Positions 1 through 9,739 of a stretch of 64,000 nt of DNA are shown here, piece by piece (within the stretch, counting starts at the first letter, position 1; each line of letters begins with the position of its first letter). The notes beneath the pieces are model-generated. The model was not told the origin of the DNA. It saw only the letters and a list, made by a program, of their open reading frames with translations, and ran no database searches. The stretch lies in NCBI GenBank assembly GCA_036365145.1, contig JAEOAD010002231.1:3699501-3763500 (forward strand), written 5' to 3'. This DNA comes from Orientallactaga sibirica (taxonomy: Eukaryota; Chordata; Mammalia; Rodentia; Dipodidae). The translations under genes and the position numbers were made by a program.

Positions 1-90
1 GATAAAAACTATGGGGACTTTTAAAGTTGGAAGAATGCACTGCATTTTATATCATGGATGGTTATCAGTTTATTGGGGCCAGGAGCGAAA
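1..90 (+). mobile_element. MaLR internal region, 3' end (partial)
   Basis: The stretch from the window edge to the LTR start resembles the 3' end of a rodent ERVL-MaLR internal region, including the wording CATGGATGGTTAT and a purine-rich GGGGCCAGGAGCGAAA just before the LTR, which stands where the polypurine tract should be. The same pattern recurs before the LTR at 48047. The element continues left of the window. Confidence 0.6.
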
Positions 91-439
91 TGTGGTGGCT
101 TGAATCAGGTGTCCCCCGTAAACTTAGGTGTTCTGAATGCTAGGTTCCCAGCTGATGGAGATTTGGGAATTAATGCCTCTTGGAGTCAGTGTATTGTTGG
201 GGGCAGGCTTATGGATATTATAGCTAGCTCCCCCTTGCCAGTGTTTGGCATACTCTCCTGTTGCTATTGTCCACCTTATGTTGGCCAGGGAGTGATGTCC
301 ACCTTCTACTCATGCCACTATTTTCCATGCAATCGTGGAGCTTCCCCTCGAGTCTGTAAGCCAAAATAATCCTTTTTTTACCCCAAGAGCTGCTCTTGGT
401 TGGGTGATTTCTGACAACAATGCAAACCTGACTGCAATA
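91..439 (+). mobile_element. ERVL-MaLR LTR (ORR1/MT-like)
   Basis: The LTR starts TGTGGTGGCTTGAATCAGG after the purine-rich tract and ends near ACTGCAATA. Its length (about 350 bp) and wording (TCCCCC...AAACTTAGG, then GCTGCTCTTGGTTGGGTG near the 3' end) match rodent MaLR LTRs. A polyadenylation-like AAAATAATCC lies near the expected R region. The open frames across it are not genes: they do not continue past the LTR and have no family similarity that I recognise. Confidence 0.75.
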
Positions 440-574
440 CACACATATATATTCATACATATTTCCTTTTGTTTTCTCTCAGCTTGTGAAATTGTGGCAA
501 GAATAAAACAATGAAAGACAAAGATAGCTAATTTTTTGTATTTTATTACTAATATAGATAACTTTAAGTAATTC

Positions 575-834
575 TTTTAAAATAGATTTTTATTTATTTG
601 CATGGGGGGAGAGGAAGAGACAGAGAGAGTGAGAAAGAAAGAAGAAAGAATGAAATAAAAGAAAAAAAAGAAAAGGAATTATGGGCATGACAGAGCCTTC
701 TGCCACTGCAAATGAACTCTAGAGGCATAGGCAACTTTGTTCATCTGGCTTTACGTGGGTACTGGGGAATTGAACCTGGGCTAGCAAACTCTGCAAGGCA
801 GCATCTATAACCACTGAGCCAACTTCCCAGTCCC
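575..834 (-). mobile_element. B2-superfamily SINE (DIP-like), expanded purine tract
   Basis: The minus strand reads the SINE head at the right (rc of CCAACTTCCCAGTCCC), a B-box region (rc of GGGGAATTGAACCTGGG) and the body (rc of GCCACTGCAAATGAACTC). The tail is unusually long and purine-rich on the plus strand (GAGAGA/GAAAGAAAG, 605-675), suggesting microsatellite growth in the CT tail. Confidence 0.85.
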
Positions 835-930
835 AACTTTAAATAAATTGTAATGAAAATTTTCTAAGGTTTATAAATTATTTTTAAATAATTAAAATGA
901 TGCAACTTATTTTGTAAGCCAAAATCAATT

Positions 931-1113
931 TTAAAATATTTTTTTATTTGAGAAAGAGATAGAAATTATGTGGCTCCTGCCACTGCAAATGAACTCCAGG
1001 CACATATACCACTTTGTGTGTCTGGCTTTATATGGATTCTGGGAAATTGAAACCATACCAACAGGCTTTGCAAGCTAGCTCCTTCAACTGCTGAGACATC
1101 TCTCCATATCCCC
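931..1113 (-). mobile_element. B2-superfamily SINE (DIP-like)
   Basis: The order on the plus strand is an A-rich tail, TGCCACTGCAAATGAACTCC, TGTCTGGCTTTATATGG, a decayed B box (GGGAAATTGAAACC) and the head GAGACATCTCTCCATATCCCC. It is more diverged than most copies here, so it is an older insertion. Confidence 0.85.
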
Positions 1114-1324
1114 TCACCCCCCACAAAGCACTTTTTGACCTAGGACATTCTAAAACTAATGTGTTTAGCTATGTCCTAATTAAAATGGCCATCATAATCT
1201 TCAATAATTATGAATCAGAGTTAAAATGTCAGAAATGCCAAGAGTGATCCACCAAGAAGTTAGGTCAAAGTAGGAATAATTAAATCTCTCCCTCTTTATG
1301 TAGGATATGAAGGGCTATAAAAAT
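1114..1324. other. Short non-repeat intron segment
   Basis: AT-rich intronic sequence between two SINEs. I see no exon, no splice pair with an open frame and no repeat that I recognise. Confidence 0.5.
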
Positions 1325-1332
1325 GATTTGGA

Positions 1333-1536
1333 GTGCTGGAGGGATGGCTTAGCGGTTAAGGCATTTACCTGCAAAGCCAAAGGATCCAGGTTCAATTCCC
1401 CAGGACCCACATTAGCCAGATGCACATATGGGCACATGTGTCTAGAGTTTGTTTGCAGTGGCTAGAGGCCCTGGTGTGCCCATTTTCTCTTTCTCTCCCT
1501 CTTTCTCTGTCAAATAAATAAAAATAAAATATTAAA
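1333..1536 (+). mobile_element. B2-superfamily SINE (DIP-like)
   Basis: Complete head (GTGCTGGAGGGATGGCTTAGC), B-box-like GGTTCAATTCC, body and AAATAAATAAAAATAAAA tail. GATTTGGA at 1325-1332 and 1537-1544 looks like the target-site duplication and fixes both ends. Confidence 0.9.
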
Positions 1537-1654
1537 GATTTGGAAATGGGTACTATTTAAATACTCCTTATTTTAATTTTTGTCTATATGTACTTAGTTT
1601 TTGTTTATATATTATTTTTAGTAACTACTCACATTTATTGAGGGCTTGCTCTAT

Positions 1655-1743
1655 GACACTTCCTTTTTTATTCCCTCCTCCTTTTTCTTTCTTTTCCCTT
1701 TCCTTTCCTTCCTCCCCCTTTCCTTTCCTTTGTTTTCTTTTTC
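1655..1743. repeat. Pyrimidine-rich (CCTTT/CTTTC)n tract
   Basis: Imperfect T/C-only simple repeat, read as the degenerated A-rich tail of the adjacent old minus-strand B1-related SINE. The open frames on both strands here come from its low complexity. Confidence 0.8.
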
Positions 1744-1863
1744 TTTTTTTGGTCTTTGGAGATAGAATCTTATTTTGTAGCCAGGCTGGCTTCAAACTTG
1801 TAACAATCTCCTGCTTCAACCTCCCAAGTTCAGAGATTAAAGGATTTCATCAACATGCCAGTC
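1744..1863 (-). mobile_element. Old B1-related (7SL monomer) SINE
   Basis: The plus strand shows GTAGCCAGGCTGGCTTCAAAC, CCTCCCAAGTTCAGAGATTAAAGG and a decayed left end. These are the reverse-complement landmarks of a B1/proto-B1 monomer. It lacks the lineage-specific right-half wording of the younger B1 copies, so it is probably an older subfamily. Confidence 0.65.
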
Positions 1864-1917
1864 CTCTATGCCTCTTCTATTATATATATCATTAAGGTTT
1901 TATAAAAACTTTGTAAT

Positions 1918-2055
1918 AGTTTCAGTAACCTCATTTATGTATAAGAGAAAACACAAGCAAATAGTATAACTTGCCTGAGATGAAACAGCTTATAAAATGC
2001 CAAATAGCTAGTATTTGCACACTGGAAATATACTTCCAGGTCTGGAACACAGCCA
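1918..2055 (+). mobile_element. MIR-like ancient SINE fragment
   Basis: The order TCAGTAACCTCATTTATGTATAAG, ACTTGCCTGAGATGAAACAGC, AGCTAGTATTTGCACAC, CCAGGTCTGGAACACAG follows the MIR 3' half (seen as GAGGAAACTGAG...TAACTTGCCCAAGGTCACACAGC...CCAGGTCTG in less decayed copies). Boundaries are soft. Confidence 0.5.
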
Positions 2056-2292
2056 TTAAACTTCTAGTTGACTGGCTACTACATATCCTTGCTTCTAACT
2101 TTCAGCAATAGCTGGGTCTAGGGGAAAAAGCAGGGACAGACTCAGAGAGACTCTTTCTTTCTAATCCTTTATAAACAACACATGCTATTGTGGAAAGAAT
2201 ACATGACCTCAGAATCAAATCTTATTGCAACTTTATAGCAAATAAATCTTGTGTGCTGGTTTATACCATACTGGTAAAATACTAAACTTTAC

Positions 2293-2426
2293 CTTTTTGG
2301 AAAATTGAATTTTGAAGTGTTCTGAATGAAACCATAACAGCAAGGGCATGTGACAAATGAAGCCCGCACTTGGATGCAGTGCTCAATCACCATGTCTGTT
2401 GCCACTCCACAAGCATGCAGTGCCAC
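2293..2426 (-). CDS. GSTCD: GSTCD coding exon (methyltransferase domain, HACG / CPCCYG part)
   Basis: On the minus strand the exon runs from a TTTCCAG acceptor to a GTAAAG donor, 134 nt, starting in phase 0 and leaving two bases of a split codon. It encodes VALHACGVATDMVIEHC, then ASFVTCPCCYGFIQNTSKF and NFPK. HACG after a hydrophobic strand is the motif IV region of the SAM-dependent methyltransferase fold that forms the C-terminal part of GSTCD, and CPCCYG is a cysteine-rich stretch characteristic of this family. It joins in frame to the exon at 7347-7219 (NIG|VAL). GSTCD also has an N-terminal GST C-terminal-like region, not seen here; its enzymatic substrate is, to my knowledge, not firmly established. 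The following exon must lie left of the window. There is no stop or frameshift, so this looks like the functional gene and not a processed copy. Confidence 0.92.
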
Positions 2427-2429
2427 CTG

Positions 2430-2755
2430 GAAAGGAAAACCAGACTGCAGCATTTTGTTCATTCTCAATTAACAGTACAGCTTTTGTGCCTTAAAAAATA
2501 TTTCTGACTAATCCTCAAGAGATTTAAAGTTGCCAAAGTATTGTTCTATAACAGTTTAAATGGTTCTCATTTGCACTTACCAAAAAGCTACTTAGCTATT
2601 CATATTAATTCAGAAGACTTATAGCAAGGTAAAAAGATTATGAAGGAACATTACAAATGAGGCAAATGATTCATTCAGTGGGAATATAATACACTATTGA
2701 ATGTGGAAAACTAAATATATGGACACCTAAACTATCCCTCTTGCTGAATATGAAT
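2430..2755. other. GSTCD intron, no recognisable element
   Basis: Unique-looking intron sequence directly upstream (in the gene's direction) of the exon at 2293-2426. It holds the acceptor-side pyrimidine tract (rc of GGAAAGGAAAACCAG). I see nothing else. Confidence 0.5.
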
Positions 2756-2761
2756 TTAGAT

Positions 2762-2985
2762 CAGTGTAGTATTGTGGCAAGAGCATTAGATTATAATGAT
2801 GGTTTTTAGTTTAGAACTTTTGCTTGGCTGTGAGACCCTTGGGCTCCTTAAAATAAAATGCCTTTGGATTTTTATCTCCTCAGTTGTAAACTGTGGTTAA
2901 CAATGAAAACACATCACAAAGCATTCATAAAAATTAAAAAGTATTTTAAAACACCCCTTTAAATACTATATAAAATAATGTAGTG
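2762..2985 (+). mobile_element. MIR-like ancient SINE
   Basis: Order of landmarks: GTAGTATTGTGGCAAGAGCATTAG, then TTGGCTGTGAGACCCTTGGGC, ATCTCCTCAGTTGTAAACTG, then an AT-rich end. This is the MIR core (TGTGACCTTGGGCAA...CCTCAGTTTCCTCATCTGTAAAATG) in decayed form. Confidence 0.55.
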
Positions 2986-2994
2986 AGTACTATA

Positions 2995-5235
2995 CAAAAA
3001 CAAACCAGCATCTCAATAGATGCAGAAAAAGCACTTGACAAAAATCTAACTCACCTCATGATAAAAGTCCTGAAGAAGCCGGGAACAGAAGAAACATATC
3101 TCAATATAGTAAAGGCTATTCATGACAAAGCTATAGCCAAAATTATATTAAACAGGGAAATACTCAAAATCAGGAACAAGAAAAGAAGGTCCACTTTTTC
3201 TACTCTTATTCAATGTAGCACTGGAAGTTTGTGCTACAGTATTAAGACTAGAGATGCAAATAAAAAGGACACAGATAGGAAAGGAAGAAGGTAAATTGAA
3301 AATTTGCAAATATGATTCACTATATAGGAGATCCTAAAACCCACCACCAGAAAACCATTAGAGCTGATAAACACTTTTAGGAAAGTAGCAGGATACAAAA
3401 TTCACACATAGACATCAGTAACCTTCCTATATACCAATAACAAAAGTGCTAAAGATGAAATCAAAGCAATACTTCCATCCAAAAAATGAAAACACCTTGG
3501 AATAAACCTAACTAAGGAAGTGAGTGACCTTTACAATGAACATTTCAAAACACTTAAGGGACAAATCGAAGACACTAGGAAAGCCAGCTCATGATCATGG
3601 ATTGGAAAAATAAATTGTGAAAATGCCTATCTTACCAAAAGCAATCTACAGATTTAATGCAATCCTCACCAAAAATTTCATTATTCTTCACTGAAATAGG
3701 AAAAAAATTCTAAAATTCATTTTGAAACATAAAAGGTCTACAATAGTCAAATAAATTTTGGAAAAACAAAATAGTAAGGCCAGAGGTTTCACCATACCTG
3801 ATTTCAAGGAATATTACAGAGCTATAGGAATCAAAATAGACATGTAAATCAGTGGAATAGAATAGAAGATACAGATAAAAACCCAGGCAACTATAGCTAT
3901 CTGATTTTTGATAAATATGTCAAAAATACTCACTGGAGAAAAGACAGTTTCTTTAATGAATGGTGTTGGGAAAATTGGATATCTTTGTAGAAGAATGAAA
4001 ATAGTTATCTCTCTCAATACATAAGAATCAAGTGGACCCAAGACCTTAATATCCAACATGAAACTCTGAAACTGCTGGAAGACAAAGGAGGGGAACATTT
4101 CAAGATATAGGAATATCTTGGGATATAAGATATAGGTAAGAACTTTCTGAATAGAACTCCAGTGGCTCAGGAAGTAAGGCTACTAATCAACAAATGAGAC
4201 TGAAATTCGAAAAGTTTGTATAGAAAGTCAAACTGGTAATCAAGCAAAAAGGCAGCCTAAAGAATGGGAGAAAATCTTTGCCAGTTACATATCTGACAGA
4301 GGATTAATATCTAGGCTATACAAAGAACTAACAACAACAACCAAAAAAAAAAAAAAAAAAGCAAGAAGAAATCAAACAACCTAATCAAAAATGGTCTACG
4401 GAACTAAACAGATTTCTCAGAAGAAATATGCTCAATAAATATACTAAAAAGTGTTCAACATCTTTAGCCACCAAGAAATGCAAATTTAAATGACTTTGAG
4501 ATTTCTTCTTATTCCAGTCAGAATCACTTTCATCAAAAAGCCCAATGACAATGAATGTCAGTGAGGGTGGGGGCAAAGAGGCAGACCCTTATTGGGACCC
4601 TAATGGTGGGAGTGTATATTGGTGTAGCATTATGGAAATCTGTATGGAAGTTTCTTAATATGCTAAAAATAGATCTACCATGTGACCCAGCTATACCACT
4701 CCTAGATATATATCCTAAGAAATCTACATTCTACATAGAGATACTTGATCATCCATGTTTATTGCTACTCTCTTCACAAGGAAATGGAACCAGCTTAGAT
4801 GCCTACCAACTAATGGATGAATAATGAAGATGTGGTACATATACACAATGGAGTTTTATTATGCTGCAAAGAAATATGAAATAATGAAATCTGCAGAAAA
4901 ATGATAGATTGGGAAAACATTATATTAATGAGGTAACTAAAGCTCAGAAAGATAAATGCCTCATGTTCTCCCTCATATGGGGATCATAGCTTCAAATTTT
5001 TAGATTTGTATGTAAGTTGATGTAAGAGTCAATAGGGGCCAGTAAGCAGTAGAAGGGAAGAGGAGGAGGGAATTTATTAATTAATTAAGAGGAGGGAATA
5101 GTAGATAATGTAAGCAGAGGGGTAGAATACTGGGGATGAAAGGGTTAAGGAAGGTCAGGGGAAGGGATGGAGAAAAGGAAGGGGTAGGAGGGCTGAAGAT
5201 GCTATAAAAAGGCCATTCAGAAACCCATTTTTTTG
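2995..5235 (+). mobile_element. 5'-truncated L1 (ORF2 RT to start of 3'UTR)
   Basis: The copy begins inside the ORF2 reverse transcriptase (a reading equivalent to DAEKALDKNLTHLM at about 3020-3065) and continues through thumb and C-terminal regions. Near the ORF2 end it encodes TLMVGVYIGVALWKSVWKFL (4595-4657), then a cytosine-poor 3'UTR ending near CAGAAACCCA. The catalytic FADD region is destroyed (near 3300 only TTTGCAAATATGATTC remains), and stops and frameshifts occur throughout. No 5'UTR or ORF1 is present. It is a dead copy, plus strand, in the last visible GSTCD intron. Confidence 0.85.
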
Positions 5236-5514
5236 TTAGCTAAGTAAAAACTAATCAAATCATATTTAATACCTTATGTATTTTCAGATAATAATAATCT
5301 TTTACACTGAGTAATGAATTGCATTAAATACGTTCAGTGAATTTACTTTAAAGCAAGAACTGAAATTATTAGAATAGTGAGTAAGGCTTTAATAATTCAT
5401 GAAAGTAAAAATAACTGTTTTAAAATGTTTTGAAAATATATATCCTTAGATGTATACATAGTTATTGCACTCTAAATGAGATGTGGGAATTCTTTTCTAC
5501 TGTCATGCTTAGTA
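5236..5514. other. Intron segment between L1 pieces
   Basis: AT-rich sequence, possibly further decayed L1 3'UTR. No exon-like signal. Confidence 0.4.
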
Positions 5515-6300
5515 TTGTAAACGTGGTCAAAAGCCCATGTTGGGGGATGTCATGGGGGGGCAACTATTGTTTTTACCCCAAATGGACAAATTGTCAAACT
5601 GCTAACTATTTATGTTGATGACCATAAATCAGTATTACTCTTAAATTTGGTCAGAGAAGTTTTTTGTTATTCTTTACAATGGGCAGTGGCTACTGAAGAC
5701 ACTCAGGCTGGTCAAAGTGCTGAAAATAAGTGACTGCTGAATATTCAGCCTTAAATGGGGCATCTATATCTCCCCCTCCGAGGGTAGGAAATAGCTAGGA
5801 AGAGGAGCTGGAAAGAATTTAAGAACCGCAGGAAGAGGAGGAGCATCGTGCAACGCTATCTTTAGGACACGACAGGCTGTTGTGCTCATGAGCTCAGAAC
5901 AGCTGTGGTTTCCTGTGTGAGACCCATACAAGTTTGGGCCCATCAACGTTCCATCACGGCCTGGGGAGGAGCCCATGCAGCTCCTCCTTTTCATGAATAG
6001 CTGTTGGCTGATAATGGTTGCTGGGGGAGGGGAGACATTTCTTCATAGTGTAATCACTAGTAAGTTTTCCAGGCTCTGATAAATAATCACCCACCCAAGT
6101 TCATGTAAAAAACACTAATTAAAGTCACTGGGTCAAAAAATAGAGTCATGAAAGTGGGAGGGGGACTAGTTGGGAAGAGGAAAGTGTTCAGAATTCAGAG
6201 TGGGAAGAGGACACGGCAGGCTAATGGGGGTAAATATAATCAAAATACATTATATACATGTACGAAATTGCCAATAAATAAATACATTAAATATATAAAT
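5515..6300 (+). mobile_element. L1 3'UTR, Lx-like family
   Basis: A 3'UTR block of a different L1 lineage. Landmarks: GGTCAAAGTGCTGAAAATAAG, GGGGCATCTATATCTCC, GGGCCCATCAACGTTCCATC, GGGGGACTAGTTGGGAAGAG and a closing AATATAATCAAAATACATTA. This order matches the 3' end of old rodent Lx-type L1s. A shorter copy is at 36185. Confidence 0.7.
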
Positions 6301-6658
6301 TTAAAAAATGTTCATTCATTCATTTAGTTAATAACAATTTTATAGCATTATTTATGTATCGTTAATGTTCTTGTCACTGAGGATTTTCTAGCGAAGGAGA
6401 TAAAGTTCCTATCCAATGGGAAAACAAATGCTATCTCCATCATATAATGAGACAGTGATAAGTATAAAATAATATTGATCAACATGCTATTCCTACTAGG
6501 CAAAGTACAGAAAGCCATAGATTTCTTCAGTCTAATGCTCTCCCAAATAAGCTATTTTAGCTGGAAAGTGATAGATTTCTTAATATAAAATTATTTTCTT
6601 TACTTACTCTATATAATTTTTTAGTTTTTCATTTTAAAAATGTTTATTATTATTGATT
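6301..6658. other. AT-rich intron segment
   Basis: About 360 bp of AT-rich sequence with no repeat, exon or simple sequence I can name. Confidence 0.5.
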
Positions 6659-6812
6659 CTTTTTTTTTGGTTTTTCAAGGTAGGGTCTCAACTAGCTCAG
6701 CCTGACCTGGAATTCACTATGTAGTCTCAGGGTGGCCTCAAACTCACGGCAATCCTCCTACTTCTGCCTCCTAAGTGCTGAAATTAAAGGCATGCACCAC
6801 CATGCCCAGCTT
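6659..6812 (-). mobile_element. B1 SINE
   Basis: Reverse-complement B1: poly-T, CAAGGTAGGGTCTC, GACCTGGAATTCACTATGTAG, CTCAGGGTGGCCTCAAACTC, GCCTCCTAAGTGCTG, GGCATGCACCACCATGCCC. It directly abuts the TTA-rich end of the L1 3'UTR that follows. Confidence 0.92.
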
Positions 6813-6817
6813 AGTAT

Positions 6818-7175
6818 TATTATTATTATTAACAACATGTTTTGTATGGATACATCATGTGTTTGTACCATTTTTTTCCCTCATCCCTGCCCCCATTCTG
6901 TTGGGGACACTCCTCAGTGGGGTTGCAGGTATTCCCCATGGGGTTGTGGTTTATATATTGTGGAAACAGTAGTCAGTTATTTTTGGGGTGGGGGAGGGAA
7001 TGCCTCTGGGCATGATGACTCAACCTAGGGCTCTTATAATCTTTTAACCTCCTCTTCCACAAAATTCCCTGAGCTGTGGTGGGTGAGTTTTAAGTCTACT
7101 TCACTGATGAGCTCTTAGGATCTCTGCTTTGGTAGGTGTTGAGTATCCACAGGGTCTGTCTCCTACATAAGGTAT
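6818..7175 (-). mobile_element. L1 3'UTR fragment
   Basis: Read on the minus strand it carries an L1 3'UTR phrase (CAGCTCAGGGAATTTTGTGG, then AAGATTATAAGAGCCC), then CCCCATGGGGAATACCTGC, and ends in a (TAA)n tail at the left. A second copy in the opposite orientation lies at 43585-43790. The open frames here are not genes. Confidence 0.65.
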
Positions 7176-7218
7176 GTAATTATTTAACTAAGATGAGCTA
7201 AATTGCTTGATTACTTAC

Positions 7219-7347
7219 CCCAATATTAAAAATTCCTATAAAATACTCCATATTTGCTTGAATGAACCAAATGTTGCTTAAGCCTAGTTCATCACTTCTC
7301 TTCTTCGCGCGAATTAATGATAATTCCTTGTTTTCTATTAATGTAAC
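7219..7347 (-). CDS. GSTCD: GSTCD coding exon (methyltransferase domain, post-motif I)
   Basis: On the minus strand the exon lies between a TAATTTAG acceptor and a GTAAGT donor, exactly 129 nt (43 codons, phase 0 at both ends). It encodes VTLIENKELSLIRAKKRSDE, then LGLSNIWFIQANMEYF and IGIFNIG. The acidic E after strand beta2 (TLIEN) is where class I methyltransferases contact the ribose of SAM, and QANMEY sits where the adenine-binding strand should be. It joins CQ|VTL from the 9527-9483 exon and NIG|VAL to the 2426-2293 exon. It is too short and stop-flanked to appear as a long open frame, so splice sites and phase are the decisive evidence. Confidence 0.92.
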
Positions 7348-7569
7348 CTAAATTACATTAGATCACATTAGGTTACAAAGCAAGAAGAAAAACAAAAAGG
7401 AATATATTCAGTGACATAATTCAGATATTAGGACAAAACATTATCACTGCATTTCATAGTCTTAGCAGATATGACATTGATTCTTTTTCCTATGTCAGAA
7501 AGTGTGACAGCTGACTTGGTACAAAAATGAACAAGGTCCTTGAACTCTTGACACTTATCAGTATAAAAA

Positions 7570-7865
7570 CACGGGAAAACAGTACAGTGTGATAATTATT
7601 TAATTAGATATGAGATGTATACTGGGAACACTGAGAGGATGATCAATGAAGGTTTTCATAGCAGGGAACCCATAAATGGAGACCTGGAGAATGTTGAGAA
7701 AGTATCTTAGAAACACATAGAGGGTCTAGCTAAGAAAGAGAATGGTGTGTCTGAAGAACAGCTGGGGACAATGTGTGATAATGATAATGGGGATTGAGGG
7801 ACAGGGTATGGAGGGTGAAAATGAGGCTAAGGGGGTGGTGGGAGCCAGATCATACATTTACGATA
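7570..7865 (+). mobile_element. Ancient L2-like LINE remnant
   Basis: Decayed match to L2-type wording: TTTTCATAGCAGGGAACCC, AAAGAGAATGGTGTGTCTGAAG and GTGGTGGGAGCCAGATCATAC. Assigned by eye; class and edges are uncertain. Confidence 0.35.
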
Positions 7866-8790
7866 AAAGAAGGTTCCGTCAGTTACAATAAACAGCATGA
7901 TGGGTGAGGGTGAGACAGAAGGTCGGGGAAACAGGTAGGATTAAGACATATTTATTACTTCCATTACTAGTTTTGACTTTTTCATCATGCACACTGTATA
8001 GAAAAATCCCGTTACACTTTTTATAAGAATACGATTAGCATATACTTGATATTAAGAGCTTCCCATCAAGCAAAGCCCTTTTCCAAGTTGAACCTAAGCT
8101 TCCAAACAAAGTACTAGAAAGGAAAAGCCATGCTATGTCCCCGATTCTGCTTCTTCAGGATTTTCCTCTGTATGCTTTTTTCCTCTTATCCAATTATGAA
8201 ATTGTTCTTAATATAAAACAGAAGCATGCCTCTCCTCCTAGTTTTATTTTGCTCTTTATTCTCTAAGAAAAGACAACAAATCTATCCCCAATCATTTTGT
8301 TATGTCATTCTGAGCATTCTGTCAGTTTTACAGTTTTCTTCTCAAACTATTCATGCCATCTAGAGAGCTCTCAGAAAAATGAATTTGTATTTTTTTAAAA
8401 TTACTTTTCTCAGCAAGTTTTTTTCTTAAAAAAATGGTCTTTATTAAGAATTGACTGAATAGGGCTGAAGACTAAACAGAACAGAAACTTCTGACATGCA
8501 GTGGCGGCAACTGAACAGATGATGTGCATTTACTCATGAACACAGACACCAAAATGTGAAGAGGTATAAACGCTAATAGTTGGACAATACTTAGGAAAGA
8601 ATGTTGAGTGAAAGCTGGGGGCTAATTGTATTTACACTGTAAAAATGTGCATTAGTAAATGTGAACGATGACCTAAGAGATTACAAGGGAAGAAAAACAT
8701 TCAATAGATCAATATGGTAGGATTTTTTTAAAGAAAACTTTGCTATTGTGACAATTTTGATGCAATTGATCCAAGAGGGATGATATTAAA
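7866..8790. other. GSTCD intron, mostly unique sequence
   Basis: About 900 bp with no exon-like open frame between splice sites on either strand and no repeat that I recognise. Confidence 0.5.
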
Positions 8791-8799
8791 AGAACATGC

Positions 8800-8932
8800 G
8801 CCAGACATGGTGGCGCACTCCTTTAATCCCAGCACTTGGGAAGCAGAGGTAGGAGGATCGCCGTGAGTTCAAGGCCACCCTGAGACTACATAGTTAATTC
8901 CAGGTCAGCTGGACTAGAGTGAAACCCTACCT

Positions 8933-8966
<34 letters not shown>

Positions 8967-8968
8967 AG
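8800..8968 (+). mobile_element. B1 SINE, young
   Basis: Full-length B1 with the local right half (GACTACATAGTTAATTCC) and a long A tail (8934-8964). The target-site duplication AGAACATGC is perfect at 8791-8799 and 8969-8977. Confidence 0.95.
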
Positions 8969-9240
8969 AGAACATGCTTAGCAAGCTTTAGAAGTCAGCA
9001 TTTCTAGTTACAATTATATTGAAGATTAAATCAGTTTAATCAAATTTATTTTATTTGATAATGGTCTAGTTATGTTCTAAAATTAAAGATACATACGTTT
9101 TAAAAAATTGACAACTATACTGGGGTCCCACTTTTTTTTTTTTTAAATCCCTCTTATGATCTTAGAAGCTTATCCCAAAGTAATAAGAAACTGCCTAAAT
9201 CACATACTAGACTTGGGTGAGTAAATAACTAACAGTGTAA

Positions 9241-9391
9241 AGCCGGGCGTGGTGGCAAATGCCTTTAATCCAAGCACTCAGGAGGCAGAGGTAGAGGATT
9301 GCTGTGAGAGTTCAAGGCCAGCCTGAGACTACATAGTGAAGTTCAGGTCAGCCTGGGCTACTTCGAAAAACCAAAAAAAAAAAAAAAAAAA
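9241..9391 (+). mobile_element. B1 SINE, right end shortened
   Basis: GCCGGGCGTGGTGGCAAATG head and standard body, but the segment before the A tail lacks the usual GAGTGAGACCCTACCT. The flanks CAGTGTAAAG / CAGTATAAAG look like a one-mismatch target-site duplication. Confidence 0.9.
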
Positions 9392-9482
9392 GCAGTATAA
9401 AGAGTTAAGAGTTAAGGCTTGGCCAGATGAGCTGTGCTTAGCCATAGCTCCCCTGCACCCCACTTTGTCTAGACTCCTTTAC

Positions 9483-9527
9483 CTGGCAAGATGGTAGCAT
9501 GTGAGCAAGCACAATTCCAACATGGCC
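9483..9527 (-). CDS. GSTCD: GSTCD micro-exon (45 nt, SAM glycine loop)
   Basis: On the minus strand a 45-nt exon encodes GHVGIVLAHMLPSCQ (15 codons, phase 0 at both ends). It sits between a CGTTGCAG acceptor and a GTAAAG donor. With the preceding exon it completes motif I, FCSGG|GHVG, the glycine-rich SAM-binding loop of the class I methyltransferase fold. Its intron upstream is only 96 nt. The next exon continues CQ|VTLIEN. The exon is supported by the perfect in-frame junctions on both sides and by the recognised GSTCD family sequence. Confidence 0.92.
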
Positions 9528-9623
9528 CTGCAACGATAAGCAAGGAAAACATGACCTTGGATGTAGTATGACAATCCTCATCATCTTAGAGAGGGTAAAC
9601 AAAGATGAAGGGAGACACCATAC
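9528..9623 (-). other. 96-nt GSTCD mini-intron, in frame and stop-free
   Basis: The intron between the two motif I exons begins GTATGG and ends TCGTTGCAG on the minus strand. Its length is a multiple of three and reading through it gives 32 sense codons (starting VWCLPSSLF, ending PCLSLQ). This is why a single open frame spans 9438-9752. Retention would insert 32 residues into the SAM loop. Confidence 0.85.
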
Positions 9624-9739
9624 CCCGCCACTGCAGAAATCCACAATTCTGTCACCAGGTTTGGCCTGATTTATCACCACATAAACAAGGTTGTTTAACT
9701 GTTGCTGCTTCCTCAATGCTCGGTCACTGGACATTTTGC
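9624..9739 (-). CDS. GSTCD: GSTCD coding exon (start of methyltransferase domain)
   Basis: On the minus strand a 116-nt exon follows a strong polypyrimidine acceptor (CTTGTCTTCCCTAG) and ends at a GTATGG donor. Two leading bases complete a split codon, then 38 codons read KMSSDRALRKQQQLNNLVYV, VINQAKPGDRI and VDFCSGG. The VDFCSGG end is motif I of a SAM methyltransferase, completed by GHVG in the next exon. I recognise the sequence as GSTCD. The upstream exon must end with a single base of the split codon. I could not find it in the remaining 54 kb, which implies a very long intron or an exon I missed. Confidence 0.92.

Noticed and set aside
1333..1400. tRNA gene (A and B boxes in the SINE head)
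   Set aside because: The boxes belong to the SINE pol III promoter. The sequence does not fold to a tRNA, and the same head recurs about twenty times.
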